A stretch of 64,000 bases of DNA from Pithys albifrons albifrons (Eukaryota > Chordata > Aves > Passeriformes > Thamnophilidae): NCBI RefSeq assembly GCF_047495875.1, contig NC_092473.1, positions 16,598,388 to 16,662,387 of the forward strand, in the 5' to 3' direction. The notes beneath the pieces were generated by a model. That model had not been told where the DNA came from and made no database searches. It was given only the letters and a program-made list of their open reading frames with translations. Position 1 is the stretch's first letter. Every line of letters begins with the position of its first letter. This document shows positions 12,585-24,400 of the stretch, in pieces. The translations under genes were made by a program, and so were the position numbers.

Positions 12585-13350
12585 CAAATCCGGAGCTGTG
12601 CCCGAGCCAGGGAAGCGGCTCGAGCGCCGCACGGGCGTCGCTTTGCTGTGGGATGCGCTCGGAGCGGGGCCGCGGGGCTGTCGGGGGTCCCGCAGCCGCC
12701 CAGCCCGCACCATGCGCCCCGCGCCCCTCCCGCCCCGAGCTCCGGCGGAGCCCGTGTCCCGCCCCGGCGGGGTCTGGCCGCCCCCCTGCCCGCTGTGCCG
12801 CTCCCCGCTCCGGGCCGAGGGACGCGGGCGCTGCTGCGCTCGGGTGAGGGGCTCATTGCCCGGCCCTCCGCCCCGCAAGGCTGAGGCGCTGACGGGTGAG
12901 TAACCTTTCAAATTAACACAAACGCGCGTTAAAGATTAATGAGCTTTCGGAACAAGGGTCCCCTCGGTGCGCCGAGCAGAGCGGCGCTGCTGTTCTCTCT
13001 GCCGGGGGAAGGAAGGGATTCCTGCTCAGCCGGAGCGGCCGTGACGCTGGTGCCGGCACAGGCTCGACTGCGGCCGGGGCATTCCGAGGGCACCCTGACG
13101 ATGGGCAGAGTGGAGATGACACTTCCTGACAGCGGCTGCGTAAATAATATCGGAAGGCTGTTTGTATTAGCGGTGATTCTTTGGCGGAAGGGAGGAGCCG
13201 GGAGGGATGCTGCTGGCACACCGTGGCCAGGAACGCCGGCTGGCCGGGGCGGGGATGCCGCTGCTCGGGGGTCGGTCCGGTGCAGGGACGACCAGGTTGG
13301 CTTTCGAGGCAGGAATGGGTGGTGCTGGCGGTGGGGAGAGCGGGTGAGCC
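12585..13350 (+). promoter_or_regulatory. Orphan CpG-island-like block with a possible first exon
   Basis: CpG density rises sharply here compared with the flanks. A plus-strand frame begins at ATG 12550 (MHRGLGSVDAKSKSGAVPEP...) and stays open until TAA at 12901-12903; a strong 5' splice site, ACGG then GTGAGT, sits at 12896, only a few bases before that stop. The layout suits a first exon of an unannotated transcript. The protein contains CPLC and CC pairs but I recognise no family. If spliced to TNRC6A exon 2 the phase would not match, so it would not extend that protein. An AT-rich run with ATTAAC and ATTAATG words lies next to it. It may instead be a regulatory CpG island. Confidence 0.4.
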
Positions 13351-16300
13351 GGGCACGGAGCGCCGTGGGCAGCTGCTGGCACAGCCCAGCTGTTTGGAAT
13401 TAGTTTGATTAGGAAATGTTTGCTCGGTGCCCGGCGGGGGTCTCTGGGGAGCCAAGTCACTCCTCACAGAGAGGATTCCTTTGCAGGACTTCCCACTTGT
13501 TGGAACACCAGTTGCATCTCCAGCCAAAGGCTTTCCTCTGTGTCATTCACAGAGTTGGATGATTTTGCAGTACCTGCATCAGGTTCACCTGGAATTAAAT
13601 TTTTGCAGCGTGCCAGATCTTATCTGACACATTTACAATGTGCCCGGTCACTGTCACTCCTGGGAGCCTGTAACCCTCAGCCCTGCACTGCTGGCACCCC
13701 TGGGTGTCATTCCAGTAATTCCTCCATGTGGTGGATGCACTGGATTTTGTGGTTATGAGTTCATTTTGCTTTTTTCCATCAATATGAAAATGCCATGTGA
13801 GTCCAGGGAGTTAATCACTATTGTAGGGGAATAAAGAGCAGATATTTCCTCTAATCCCTTTTAAATGGCCTCCAAATGAGGGCTTGACAAAAATGACTAA
13901 TGACAGACATGATTTAACTAATTTAGTGGGTGAAGCTTTGATGGGAGCCCCGAAGCCCAGGTACAGCCCTGAGGCCCAGCAGGAACCCCCTGAGCTCACT
14001 TGGAGCCCTCCTTGTCCTCACACTTGAGTTAAACAAACTCATTAGCTGTGCTTTGTTTTGATCAGGGGATTCCCTTTCTCTTTTGAAAATATTTTTATCT
14101 CTTTCTGCAAACCTTTTCCTTGCTGCTGCCAAATACAATCTCCCTAATGGGATACTAAATCCAGATTCAGTTAATAGCCAGCTGCATCCTCATCCCTCAA
14201 GTGATCCCTCCCCTCAAAGTGTTCCTGCTGGACACACTGGTGTCTCATGAACTGATAACAGTAATGAAACAGCAGGTCAATGGAATGTGTCTGGGGACCT
14301 CTGGGAATGTGTCTGGGGACCTCTCTGGGGAAGATGCCCTCAGCTCTGGGGACATGTTATGCCAGTGATGATACCAGGCACAGGGGTGGGCAGCACTCCA
14401 TGCTGAGCCCTGCTCCTCTTCTGGTCCCAGATTCCTCTGTTTTGGTGTTCACCCTTCTGAGTCCACACGTGGGCACAGGGCAGGACTCAGCCCTGGCTGG
14501 CCAGTGCCACTGCCATGGCTGGGATGGCCTTGGCCAGGTTGGCCCCTGCACTGCAGAACATGGGAATTACATGAACAGGGAACATGTGTGGCAGCAGCCA
14601 GGGCTCAGGTGGCACCTACAGCATCAGTGGTGTTCTGCAGCATAAATGTCTTTGCTGTGGGGAGCAGGATGGACAGGGTGAGCTTTGCTCTCCCCTACCT
14701 CCCTGGGAGATGGTCACTCCTCCCTTTGATTTAAGGACTGCCTGCAGCAGTGACCGCCGTGTCACCCATTCCCTGAATCCCTGTGGGAAGCTGCAGCCTG
14801 TCCTCGCTGCTACTCCTGGATAATGACACCAAACCCTCCTCTGTCTCACACACCATGAGCAGCACTGGTCCCCCTGCCAGGCCCACAACATACCAAAACC
14901 TGCACAGAGAAAAGCGCAAAACTGGGGGTTCCATCCCCTCCCCACAACACTGGGAGTGAGTAATGGGGCACCAGCACTGCTCATCTTGCTTTTGTTTAAT
15001 TATCCTTTTTGTATTTTTCATGTCTCCAGGGACCTGACTGGGCGGGAATGGTTTGATGGATTATATATGAAATCCAGGTCAACACATCCAAGCGTTACTG
15101 CCTCATAATTTGCTGCACCACAGAGGCTGATAGAGATGCCTCGTGTTATTAATTATGCCAATATATTTTCCTGAGCAGTGTGATTAATCAGGCTGTGCAC
15201 AGCACACCCACGGGCCTGTTCTGTGGCTGTTTGTTCTTGGGTGGAGGTGACTGGCTTGGGGAGCAGGCGGCAAAATCTGCACTCGGTCTCAGTCCTTCTC
15301 TTCCAGAGCATTCAGGGGGAAAATACAATTCCCAACCCTGCACGTTGCATGCCAGGGAGCCACAAGGCAGTGGGGAGCAGAGCATGGGGCAGCCCCCAGC
15401 TGGGCAGCTGCTCTGGGGCTAATGGGCACTACTGGGGTGACCCCAAGAAGCTGCCCAGCACCACCTGGCCTCAGGTTTACCACTGCAGGGATGGAAGACA
15501 CTTAAATCACATCACAGAGACTCACCTGCTCTCACTGAACTTCTGAAAATGTATCCATGAAGTTTTTCCTGTAACTGATTTCATTTTCCTTTACAAGCTC
15601 ACAGTGCAGGATCTGTGCTGTGCTGAGCACAATCACGCACCTGCAGGGGCACAAGGGGCTGTGCCTAGTCATGGGTCATGTCCTGGTAACTGCTGCCAGT
15701 CTGCAGGGTGCTGACAGCATACCGTGTTTGCAGCTTTGCCACAGTGGGAAAAGATTCACAGAAAACCCAGTTTTTGACAGAAGCCTCTCCAGCTTGCCAG
15801 ATGTGCTTGCTCAGCACTGGGGCTCCAGCCTCCCTGGCAGTCCTGACCTGTGTCCCTCACCATCCCAGAGCTGGCACCAGGACCTGGGCAGTCCATGGTC
15901 CCCAGTTCAACATCCCCAAAGCCCATCAGATGCAGCGCTGCCACCAGAGCTGAACTCCACCAGCCTCCCCATGGGGACACAACCCTGTGCCTTGTCCCTG
16001 CCCCTGGCTCTCAGCTGCACTGCAGTGGACCTGAACCTTCTCTGTATTTTGTCTCCATAAAGGTCAGAGAAGAGCTGTCACCCTTTAAGTGCCAAGACAA
16101 GGTCTCCCATCCTCCGGTGCCAGAAGACTCAGAACAGTAAGGCAGCTTCTCACTTTTCACCAACAGTTGCTATTTGATTGTATGTACTTTGGGTTTACTC
16201 CAGACATTTTCTCCCTCCTCATCACAAATGTGATTGTGAGGGTTTGTGTCTTCATTGTGAGGGTTTGTGTCTTCCACACCACTCAGGCCTGGCAGTCACA

Positions 16301-16571
16301 CAAATCACCACGCCAGTCATGGGAACTGCCCTGTCCTCCCTCTGGTGCTCACAGACCTTGAGCTGCTGTTTTCCCATCACCAAATTGTCCCTGCAGCAGG
16401 AAGGGAAGGACATGGGGTAGGGACCAGTTCTGACTTCCCTGGGCCTCAGAACCCCTCTGGGAGTATCCAAGAGTGGATTAGGCAGATGGAAGGGCTGGAC
16501 TGCAGCTCCAGTGATGGGGTCTCATGAGCCCAGAGCCCGTGGTGTGGGGCAACTGTTGGTGTGGAGGTGCC
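13351..16571. other. Intergenic; no gene recognised
   Basis: AT-rich blocks at about 13840-14120 and 14995-15190 (TTATTAATTATGCC) alternate with GC-rich spacer. Only the small tandem duplications at 14281 and 16233 are identified. Confidence 0.6.
14281..14325 (+). repeat. 22-bp tandem duplication
   Basis: GGAATGTGTCTGGGGACCTC occurs twice in a row at 22-bp spacing (14282 and 14304). A similar perfect two-copy duplication, ATTGTGAGGGTTTGTGTCTT at 21-bp spacing, lies at 16233-16274. Confidence 0.8.
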
Positions 16572-16893
16572 TGGGATCGATGTGCTCCAGCAGTGGGTCC
16601 CTGTGCCAGCACCTGGGGAAGGAGCAGTGCAGAGCTGCCCAGCATTGATGTGCTCCAGCAGTGGGTCCCTGTGCCAGCACCTGGGGAAGGAGCAGTGCAG
16701 AGCTGCCCAGCATTGATGTGCTCCAGCAGTGGCTCCCTGTGCCAGCACCTGGGGAAGGAGCAGTGCAGAGCTGCCCAGCATTGATGTGCTCCAGCAGTGG
16801 CTCCCTGTGCCAGCACCTGGGGAAGGAGCAGTGCAGAGCTGCCCAGCATTGATGTGCTCCAGCAGTGGCTCCCTGTGCCAGCACCTGGGGAAG
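16572..16893 (+). repeat. 68-bp minisatellite, 4.6 copies
   Basis: The word GATGTGCTCCAGCAGTGG recurs at 16579, 16647, 16715, 16783 and 16851, exactly 68 bp apart, with almost no change between copies, which suggests recent expansion. Because 68 is not a multiple of 3, each copy shifts the frame and all six frames stay partly open. The overlapping 120-160-codon minus-strand frames here are artefacts. Confidence 0.95.
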
Positions 16894-19800
16894 TGCCGCG
16901 TGTGCACCGTGACCATTTCCAATTTCACACCACTCCAAACTCGCTCTCACTGAGGTTGAGGAGATGAAAAATGTCTTTATTAAGGGAAGTCACAGGTCCC
17001 TGACTGGGAGGTAAATGAGTTTTAATGTGAGCGGGGAGGGCAGGAAGGGGTGCAGGGAGACAGACGTGCTGGTCACTGGCCTCTCCTCAGAGCCTGGCAG
17101 GGCAGAGCACCTCCCTGGAAAGGGTTGCCCCTTGGCTTTCCTCCTGCTGAGATGGTTGGTGGCATTCACTTTGGGCCAGTGAGGTGACGGTTTCCACAGG
17201 CTGGGGGGAGGTCACCCCTGCTCCACAGCCAACATGTAGGCCCCAGTGTAGAGCTGTAAAACACAGAGATTTCAGGAAGGACACAAGGCTTGCATGTCCC
17301 CACAGCCAGGGCTCAAGTGGGCACCCCATTGCCCACGGGACGCTACAGGTGTTCCTGTTCCCTTCTTTCATATCTCTGTTTATTCCTTGTCCACAAATCC
17401 GTGTCAGTCCCAACTCAGTGTTTCCTCCATTCCCCTGCCCCAGTACTAATCTGGCTGCTCTGCAGTGAGGCCTCCTGGACCAAGAACACCCTTTGATGCA
17501 GAGACATCAGGGAACATCTCAGTGATTTTTCTCACTATCCTGATGATGGCCATGGGCTTGCTGGGCTGCTCTGCTCCATCCAGACCCCCAGACACTGATT
17601 CCTGGTGGAATCTTGCAATGAGTGACCATCTGTACATGGAAACACGTGCACACACATGCCATTTACAATCACCTTTAACAACTGACTCAGTTAAACACAC
17701 TGTTATTTGTGATCCCACCATGGGTGTGCTGGTGCCGATCTCCCCGGGCACCTGCCGTGGTGCCCACCTGCACTGAGTCTGGTGTACGAGGGGCACAGAG
17801 CTGTGCAGGGTGTCTGTGCTACCCACTGCTTGTGTTTCCCCATCAGACCTGTGTGGGTATTCCCTCCCTAATGATCTTTCATTCTTGCATTTGTATCTTT
17901 ACTCCAAGAATCAGGCACCAAAGCTGGAGCGAAGTCAAGCCCAGACCCTCCTCCCAGCTCATCCAGCCCCTGAGTTTGCCCAGGGCTCCGTTATTATCCT
18001 GCATCCCTGTAATTAGCTGCTTAGGCTGTGATTGCCCCATTGTCCGCTGGATGGGTTTAATCATTCTTTTCTCCTACAGTGGCAATTTTGTTCCAATTAA
18101 TTATTTCAGTTTGAACAGCAATAGCTGGTTGAGTTTAGAGAGAAATTAAAAGGGTAGGGAAAGATAATAAGGAATGAGCTAACTAGGGAAAGGCTGCAGA
18201 CAGGGCTGCACAGGTCCCGCTTCTCTGCCAGCCCCTCATTTGCTCCCAGAGAGCTTTCAGGGTCTGGGAAATGTTCTCCCTGAAAATGAGGATCCAGTGA
18301 CACGGAGGCACTGCCTGGCCTCATCCCTGCCTGGGAGCTCTGTCCTGGGTCTGGTGGAAACATCGGGGGGACACACTCACAGCCCAGCCCCAAGAGAAAG
18401 TGTTGTTTGTTGTAGTGATAGGACAAGGGGGAATGGCTTCAAACTGACAGGGAGTAGGGTTAGATTAGCAGCATCTGGCCATGCTCCTTCCCAAAACATC
18501 TGGCCACTGGGCTGGCTGTTGTACACCAGCTGCCAGCTGAGGGGCAGATGCAGCTCCTGTCCCATGCTCCTGTTGTGCAGTGCCATAGAAAATGGGACCA
18601 GGAAGGAGGGATGGTACGTCTAGGGAGGTTCAGGTGCTCCCTTGTCCCGGGGTGCCTTCAGCCCCCTCAGCCTTGTGTCCCAAACCAACCCCAGGCACGG
18701 TGTCAGGAAGGCAGGGATGGAGGGATTCACGGTGGCTGCTGCACTCAGAGCTGGAGCTCCCAATGGGAGTGAGATGGGAGGAGCTCTCACTCTGCCACAC
18801 TGACCCAAACACTGCTCTGAAACACGGCATGTTCCAGCAAATCCAGATCACCACATCCCTCATCACCTGGGTGGAATTGCCCAGCGTGGGTGACGTTCTC
18901 AAGGTGATTTGGGATGAGACTGATTTAGAATTTTAAAAATTTAAAAATAAATAAATCTAAGGTTAGCCAAGGTTTTGAAGGGAGAAAAAAAAATGTTAAT
19001 GTCTTTGAGGAGTTACAAAAATGCTGCCTGTGCAATTCATGTATAATTCAATGAACTCCAGAGTAGTTTGAATATTTAAATTATGTATGATCAAAGCAAT
19101 AAAAAAATCTGCATCTCCTGACTCCAAGCCCCCCAGACACAATGCTCTCCAGCGTCCCCTCCCCAAAAGGCAGCTCCTGCCTCCGCACATCCAGAGCTTT
19201 TGAGCCTCATCGCTCCGAAGAAATTGAGTTCGACTGGAAAAACACAGCCTGCAAGTGCGGCTGCTGCTCCCTCCTCCAGGCAGGGGCATCGCTCCGCCAG
19301 CACATTGCCAGGCGATCGGCAGGGCTGAGGAGGGGTGATGGGCACGGCCCGGGGTGCAGGGAAGGACCCGCACACTGCCCACAGCTCCCAGAGGATGGAG
19401 CTGCCAGCGCCGGCCCGGAGGATGGAGGGGCTCGTCCCCCACCGCTGGCTCTCTCGGGGGCTCAGGGGCTGCAGCTCCGGCCCCACTGCGCGTTTGCCCA
19501 GGGGGATTCCTGGTCCCATCCTCCGGGGTGCTGGGAATGTGTCCCTCTCCTCTCCCAGCTCATGGAGGTAGCAGCCCCCAAAGGCAAAATACCAACAAAC
19601 TGTTCCCTCTGCCTGTGACTCCATCCCCTCTCCAGATGCTGTAAATTTTCATTAGTATTCTGTAATTTAATGATCTATTCCCTTGAGAAAATTAGTCTTC
19701 AATTTACAAAAACTTCCATGTTAATTTAACCATAATAGTAGGGAGCGCTGTGGTGCCAGAGCTGTGTCCTGTGCCCCCTCCCACAACCTGGCAAAGGCCA

Positions 19801-21261
19801 AGTGCAAGGGAGAATTCCAGTAACACACTAAAGACCATTGGAAATCTCCTGACCAAGACTGCAAGAAGGTTCCTGGGAGCAAGAAAAGCAATTTACTCCT
19901 GAAAAGAGAGGTTATTTTGAACCTGGCAAACACTGTTTCAGCTGGAGGCTGATGCTGGAAGACTGGGAGAGGCAAAATGTGCTGGACTTGCTGGGAATGT
20001 GCCATCAGTGCTCAGCCAGGAGGCAGCTGCCATCAAACCCTCAGGGCTTTTAAACCATCGGTCGGTGCCAGGCCCTGCGGTGTCCTTGGCAGAGCCCTCT
20101 GCAGCCATAAAGTGATGCCTGGGCTAGGCAGGACCACAGGGGCTCTGTCTGGAGCTGCTGCAGGTCCCTCAGCACAGAGCCAAGGCTCCAGGCTCTGCCC
20201 TGCCCACTCTGCCAGCGCTGCCCCGATGGGTCTGAGGGCATCGCTGTGCCCACCTTGTGCCGAGGGACACGTGTAAGTACTGAGTGTGACCGTGTCCTTG
20301 GCAGATATTGAGATGGATGATGGTGGCTCTGCTCATTAGAGGCTGTGGCAAAGGGTAGGTGCTGGGAGTCTCTGTGCTGGGGAAAAGCTGCAAGGGGAGC
20401 TCATTAACTTGAAAAATTGTGTCCAGAGGGCTCATTTGTCTGAGATCAGTTCCCTGTTTTTTCTAGTAATATGGAAAATGAGGGAGGGGGATCTGAGCCT
20501 CTCCTCAGTGACCAGCGCTGTGATTTACCCCTTTCTCATTCATGTTCTCTCTTTCAAATTACCTTTAATACTGTTTATTTTCCATGGGCCTTAAGCCTCC
20601 CCATGTGGAACGTATGTAACCCTTCACTCCCACAATACTGTGCCTGCGGGCAGAGCAGACACTGTGACATGTTTGCTGTGCCTGGCATCCCTGTGGATGC
20701 TTTTGGGGGCCCATGGTGCCCTTGGTCAGGCCTGAGTGGTCCCTGGCACCCACCAGGTGTGTTCTCTGCTCCCTGATCTCCTGCAGTAGGAAGTTTGTGC
20801 CCCCGTTGCCTCCCTCATTCCGCAGGGCTGTGGTGGCCGGAGGGCAGAGCCTGCTCTGAAATGTCAGGGTGGGCTGACCCGGGGTCTGGCACGGCCACAC
20901 GTGTGGGGAGGTGCCAGACCCTGGTGCAGGGAGAGGCTGTAACGTCAGATGGACCTTTATTTGATGATTTCCCCTGGGTTTCTGAGCAGATTCAGGGCAG
21001 AGGCTGCTGAGGGACACCTGGTGCACAGGTGGGGCCACAGGGCAGACTCCTGGCACATCCCCCCCAGTGCTGGCAGCAGCCTAATGTGCCACAGACCCGC
21101 TAATGACACCCTGTCCTAACAATCGCTAATTGCCTCGCAGTGTTCATAAAGGCAGAGCTGTACCCACGGCAAACATTGGAGGGGAAGCCTGGAGTCATCC
21201 CCTGCCAAGGCACTTCCCTGGCCCTGACCCACGGCAGGGAATGAGGAACTCCATCTCCAAG
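16894..21261. other. Intergenic; no gene recognised
   Basis: Contains the short CR1 fragment at 18413, AT-rich blocks at 17990-18150, 18930-19110 and 19635-19735, and a CpG-richer patch at 19190-19500. Frames across 19091-19644 on both strands, up to 177 codons, overlap each other and match nothing I know. Confidence 0.6.
18413..18475 (+). mobile_element. Short CR1 fragment
   Basis: GGACAAGGGGGAATGGCTTC followed by AAACTGACAGGGAGTAGGGT and TAGATTAG matches the internal CR1 3' segment also present in the element at 1752-2035. Only about 60 bp survives. Confidence 0.75.
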
Positions 21262-21474
21262 GATGTGGGAGGAGGATGTGGAAAGGAGGATGAGGACAGG
21301 AGGACTGGGAGGTGGATGTGGAAAGGAGGATGAGGACAGGGGGACTGGGAGGTGGATGTGGAAAGGAGGATGAGGACAGGGGGACTGGGAGGTGGATGTG
21401 GAAAGGAGGATGAGGACAGGAGGACTGGGAGGTGGATGTGGAAAGGAGGATGAGGACAGGGGGACTGGGAGGAG
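21262..21474 (+). repeat. 40-bp minisatellite, about 5 copies
   Basis: The unit GGTGGATGTGGAAAGGAGGA followed by TGAGGACAGGGGGACTGGGA repeats at 40-bp spacing, with an A/G difference in ACAGGRGGAC between copies. It is purine-rich on the plus strand. The minus-strand frames rich in SPHPPFHIHLPVPLSS are artefacts. Confidence 0.95.
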
Positions 21475-24400
21475 GCCACGCTCTGAGCCCAGCTCCTGTG
21501 GAGCCCATGGAGGTGAGGGCTTGGCCATGGGGCTGCCAACCCCCCCAGCACTTCTGCACCCACCAAAGGAGAGCTCAGCATCCCTCCAACCCACATGAGC
21601 AGGGCTGTTCCCTTCCCAGCCAGCTCTGCCCCAGACACAGTTAAATTAGAAGGGAAATCTATTTCCTGTTTTAAAATAAATCCAGGGGAGCAAGGTTGGT
21701 GTTAAATATAGATATATGATATGTAAATGAATCTGACAACTGAGTGAATAAAAAATGAAGGTTTAAATTATTGAAGGGTGGGAGGAGATGGCGCATGCAA
21801 ATAGCATTAATGTGGAAAGAGGCAGTGCTCTGAACAGGGAAAGGAGGTTTTGAAACATAATTATTTCTTTTAAGAATATGAAATAAAAGCCAGCAGGGCC
21901 AGCGTGTGTTTGTCTCAAAGCCCTTTCTCTCCTGCTTCCCCCTTTATCCTCCGGTCAGTTTTTTCCCCTGCAAAGCAATGAGAGAAATCGAAAGCTACTG
22001 AATTTTTTCACTTTAATTAAAATAAGATAAATTAAGTTTTGATTGCTACATGAGAACAAGTGATACCCATGGATGGTGGATCACAGGCTACTACTGAGAG
22101 GGCAGCAGGGGGTGCGTGGTAATTGATTTGCTGGTGCCAGGGCTCCATGGCTGTCAGAGCCACAGCAACCCCACGGAACTGGGGGGACCTCCAGCACTTT
22201 GCACAGGAAGCATGGACTTAATTTACATGGGAAAACACCTGCCTGAAGATGTTAACCTGCCAGGAGGAGTTCTGTACAGCTCAACTGTGCAGACACTCCA
22301 CTGGCCTTTGTTCCTGTTCCTCCCTGTGCTTCAGAGCCCACAGGACAGGATCAGACAGAGTGTGGGACCGACTGAGGGAGAATTAGTCATTCAGTATTGA
22401 AAACAGAGAACTCCTTGGTGATTTTTATCACTGAAAAAGCCAACAGGACTCCAAAGCCCTCATGGGAATTTATGGAAAGTGTACAGGATTGATTTTTCCA
22501 CTCCCTTGCACAAAACCAGTGGTGGAGGGTCCTCTCCAAGGGTCTGCCCAAGGGGCTCAGTGGGTGATGTGCAGGGCTCACCCCACTGCCCAGGGTGCTG
22601 CTTTCCTGGGTGCTTTGGTGGTGACTTCTGTCATGGAGCAGTGACTTGGGGTGGCCCTGGTGGCTCCCACATCCCATGAGGCTTCCCTGGCATTAGCCCC
22701 TGCCTGCTGTGGGTCACAGACAAGCAGAAAGTGAGGGCAGGGGGCCTTCCAACCCACAGTGGGGAGCCCCCCGTGTTCCCTGCCCAGCTGGTGCCTCAGC
22801 CCACATCCTGGCAGGATGCAGGACCTGTCCACATGGGCCATTCGGACAGGACACAGGAGCAGCTCCTGCTTCCCAAATGATAGATCACCCTGCAGCACTA
22901 TCAGGCACACAGATCATGTTCATCACCACCAGCCCTTCATGACATAATTCTGCACAGCAACGGTGACATCCTTCTGCAGATGATAGGACAGCTCTTGGAT
23001 GTTCACTCAGTCTGTGTTGCTGCCCAGGGCAGCCCAGGGGTTTGTGCCTCCTACATGAACAATTTATAGCAATTCCTGTCCCCTAGACAACTTTAGCATT
23101 GATGAAATGATGGGGAAAGAGAATTCCTCTATGGATCCCCCCTCATTTTCACTGTCTGCTTGACGGATGCCATTCATGCCCCTTGTCAGGCCAGGTCCTG
23201 GGCACAGCGTGACACAGAGCCAGCATCTGGTCCAGCCTCTCTGTGGGTTCAGCAGGGTGCTGGTGGGACCAGTGCCTCTGCCTCCCAGCTCCCGTGGCTC
23301 CCGCGGCTCCCGTAGCTCCCAGTCGGTCCCAGTGCAGGTCCTCGGTGCCCGCTCTGGCCGCCGCGTCTCCATGGCGACGGGCTCTCCCTGCCGCAGAGCA
23401 TCCTTGGCTCGCCGCTTCCAGCGCTGCATTTGTATTCGCAGCCTTTGTGTGCGCTGGCAGCCGGCCAGGCCAGGCATCCATTTCAAAGCAGCCTTTGTTT
23501 TATCGGTGCAATAGCTGCTCAGACAGCCCCGACATTCAGTCAGGGCGAGAACACTGTGTTTCCTCGCTCTCCTCCTTCCTCCAGCCGAGGTGCTGAGGCT
23601 CAGCGAGACCCCATCGCCCGGCCAGGGCACCGGGAGGGCACCGTGCCAGCAGCCCCACGTCGGACAGGCAGGGGCATTGCCCTCCTATCCCACTCCCCAG
23701 GCACAGCTGACATTTCCTTGCGGAGTCAAACGTGCCACTGGCAGTGCTGCCCTGTCCCCGAGGCTCAGGTACAGCCAGATCTGCTGAACTGCAGAGCCAG
23801 GTAGCTGAGATTCCAGCCCCTGGGCAGGGGAAAAGGTGCTTGGCATGAGCTGGGTGCCCACAGCCAGGGTGCTGTCCCAGCCCACCACCCCTGCCTGCTG
23901 TGGCAGGTGCAACCCAGGAACTGCAGTATCCATCCTTTCTTCCAGGGTAGTTCGAGACTTAGGAAACGAGGTGGTGTTACACATCTGCCCAAGTGTGCAA
24001 AGACAGATGTGAAAGTGTGTGTGTGCTTGCACAGGTGCATTCATGCAGGTTTATGGGACCCTGGTTTCCAGGCACTCAGGTCCCTGTGGACCTTCCCCAG
24101 GGTGTGCAGAGGCAGTGAGGAAGGGACTCAAAAGAGGGCAATGGGGTGTCATTACTGAGGCCCTGGTGCTTCCCAGGGCATCCCTGCAGCCCTCAGAGCT
24201 TGAAGTGAGGCAGGAGGGAAATAAGAGGATAATGGCAGCAGCAGCCACCTGTCAGCCCTGTCCCGAAAGAAAATGTCTCCAGAGGAACCTGCCCTCTGAA
24301 ACAGGTGTCTTGGAAAGCAGTGGGACCTGGGAGCCAGTCCAGGGGCAGCGGCTGTGGGGAGTTCATCCAGGAGTTTTTCCTGCCCTGCTGCTGTGAGGAG

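Noticed and set aside
12540..12911. 123-codon minus-strand frame in the CpG block
   Set aside because: It is antisense to the plus-strand frame that has the donor, and has no independent support.
16446..16950. Overlapping 120-160-codon minus-strand frames with CWAALHCSFPRCWHR
   Set aside because: A product of the 68-bp repeat shifting through all frames.
21100..21638. Three overlapping minus-strand frames with SPHPPFHIHLPVPLSS
   Set aside because: A product of the 40-bp repeat.
23064..23630. 188-codon minus-strand frame
   Set aside because: Composition-driven; no family, and no splice or promoter signals fit it.
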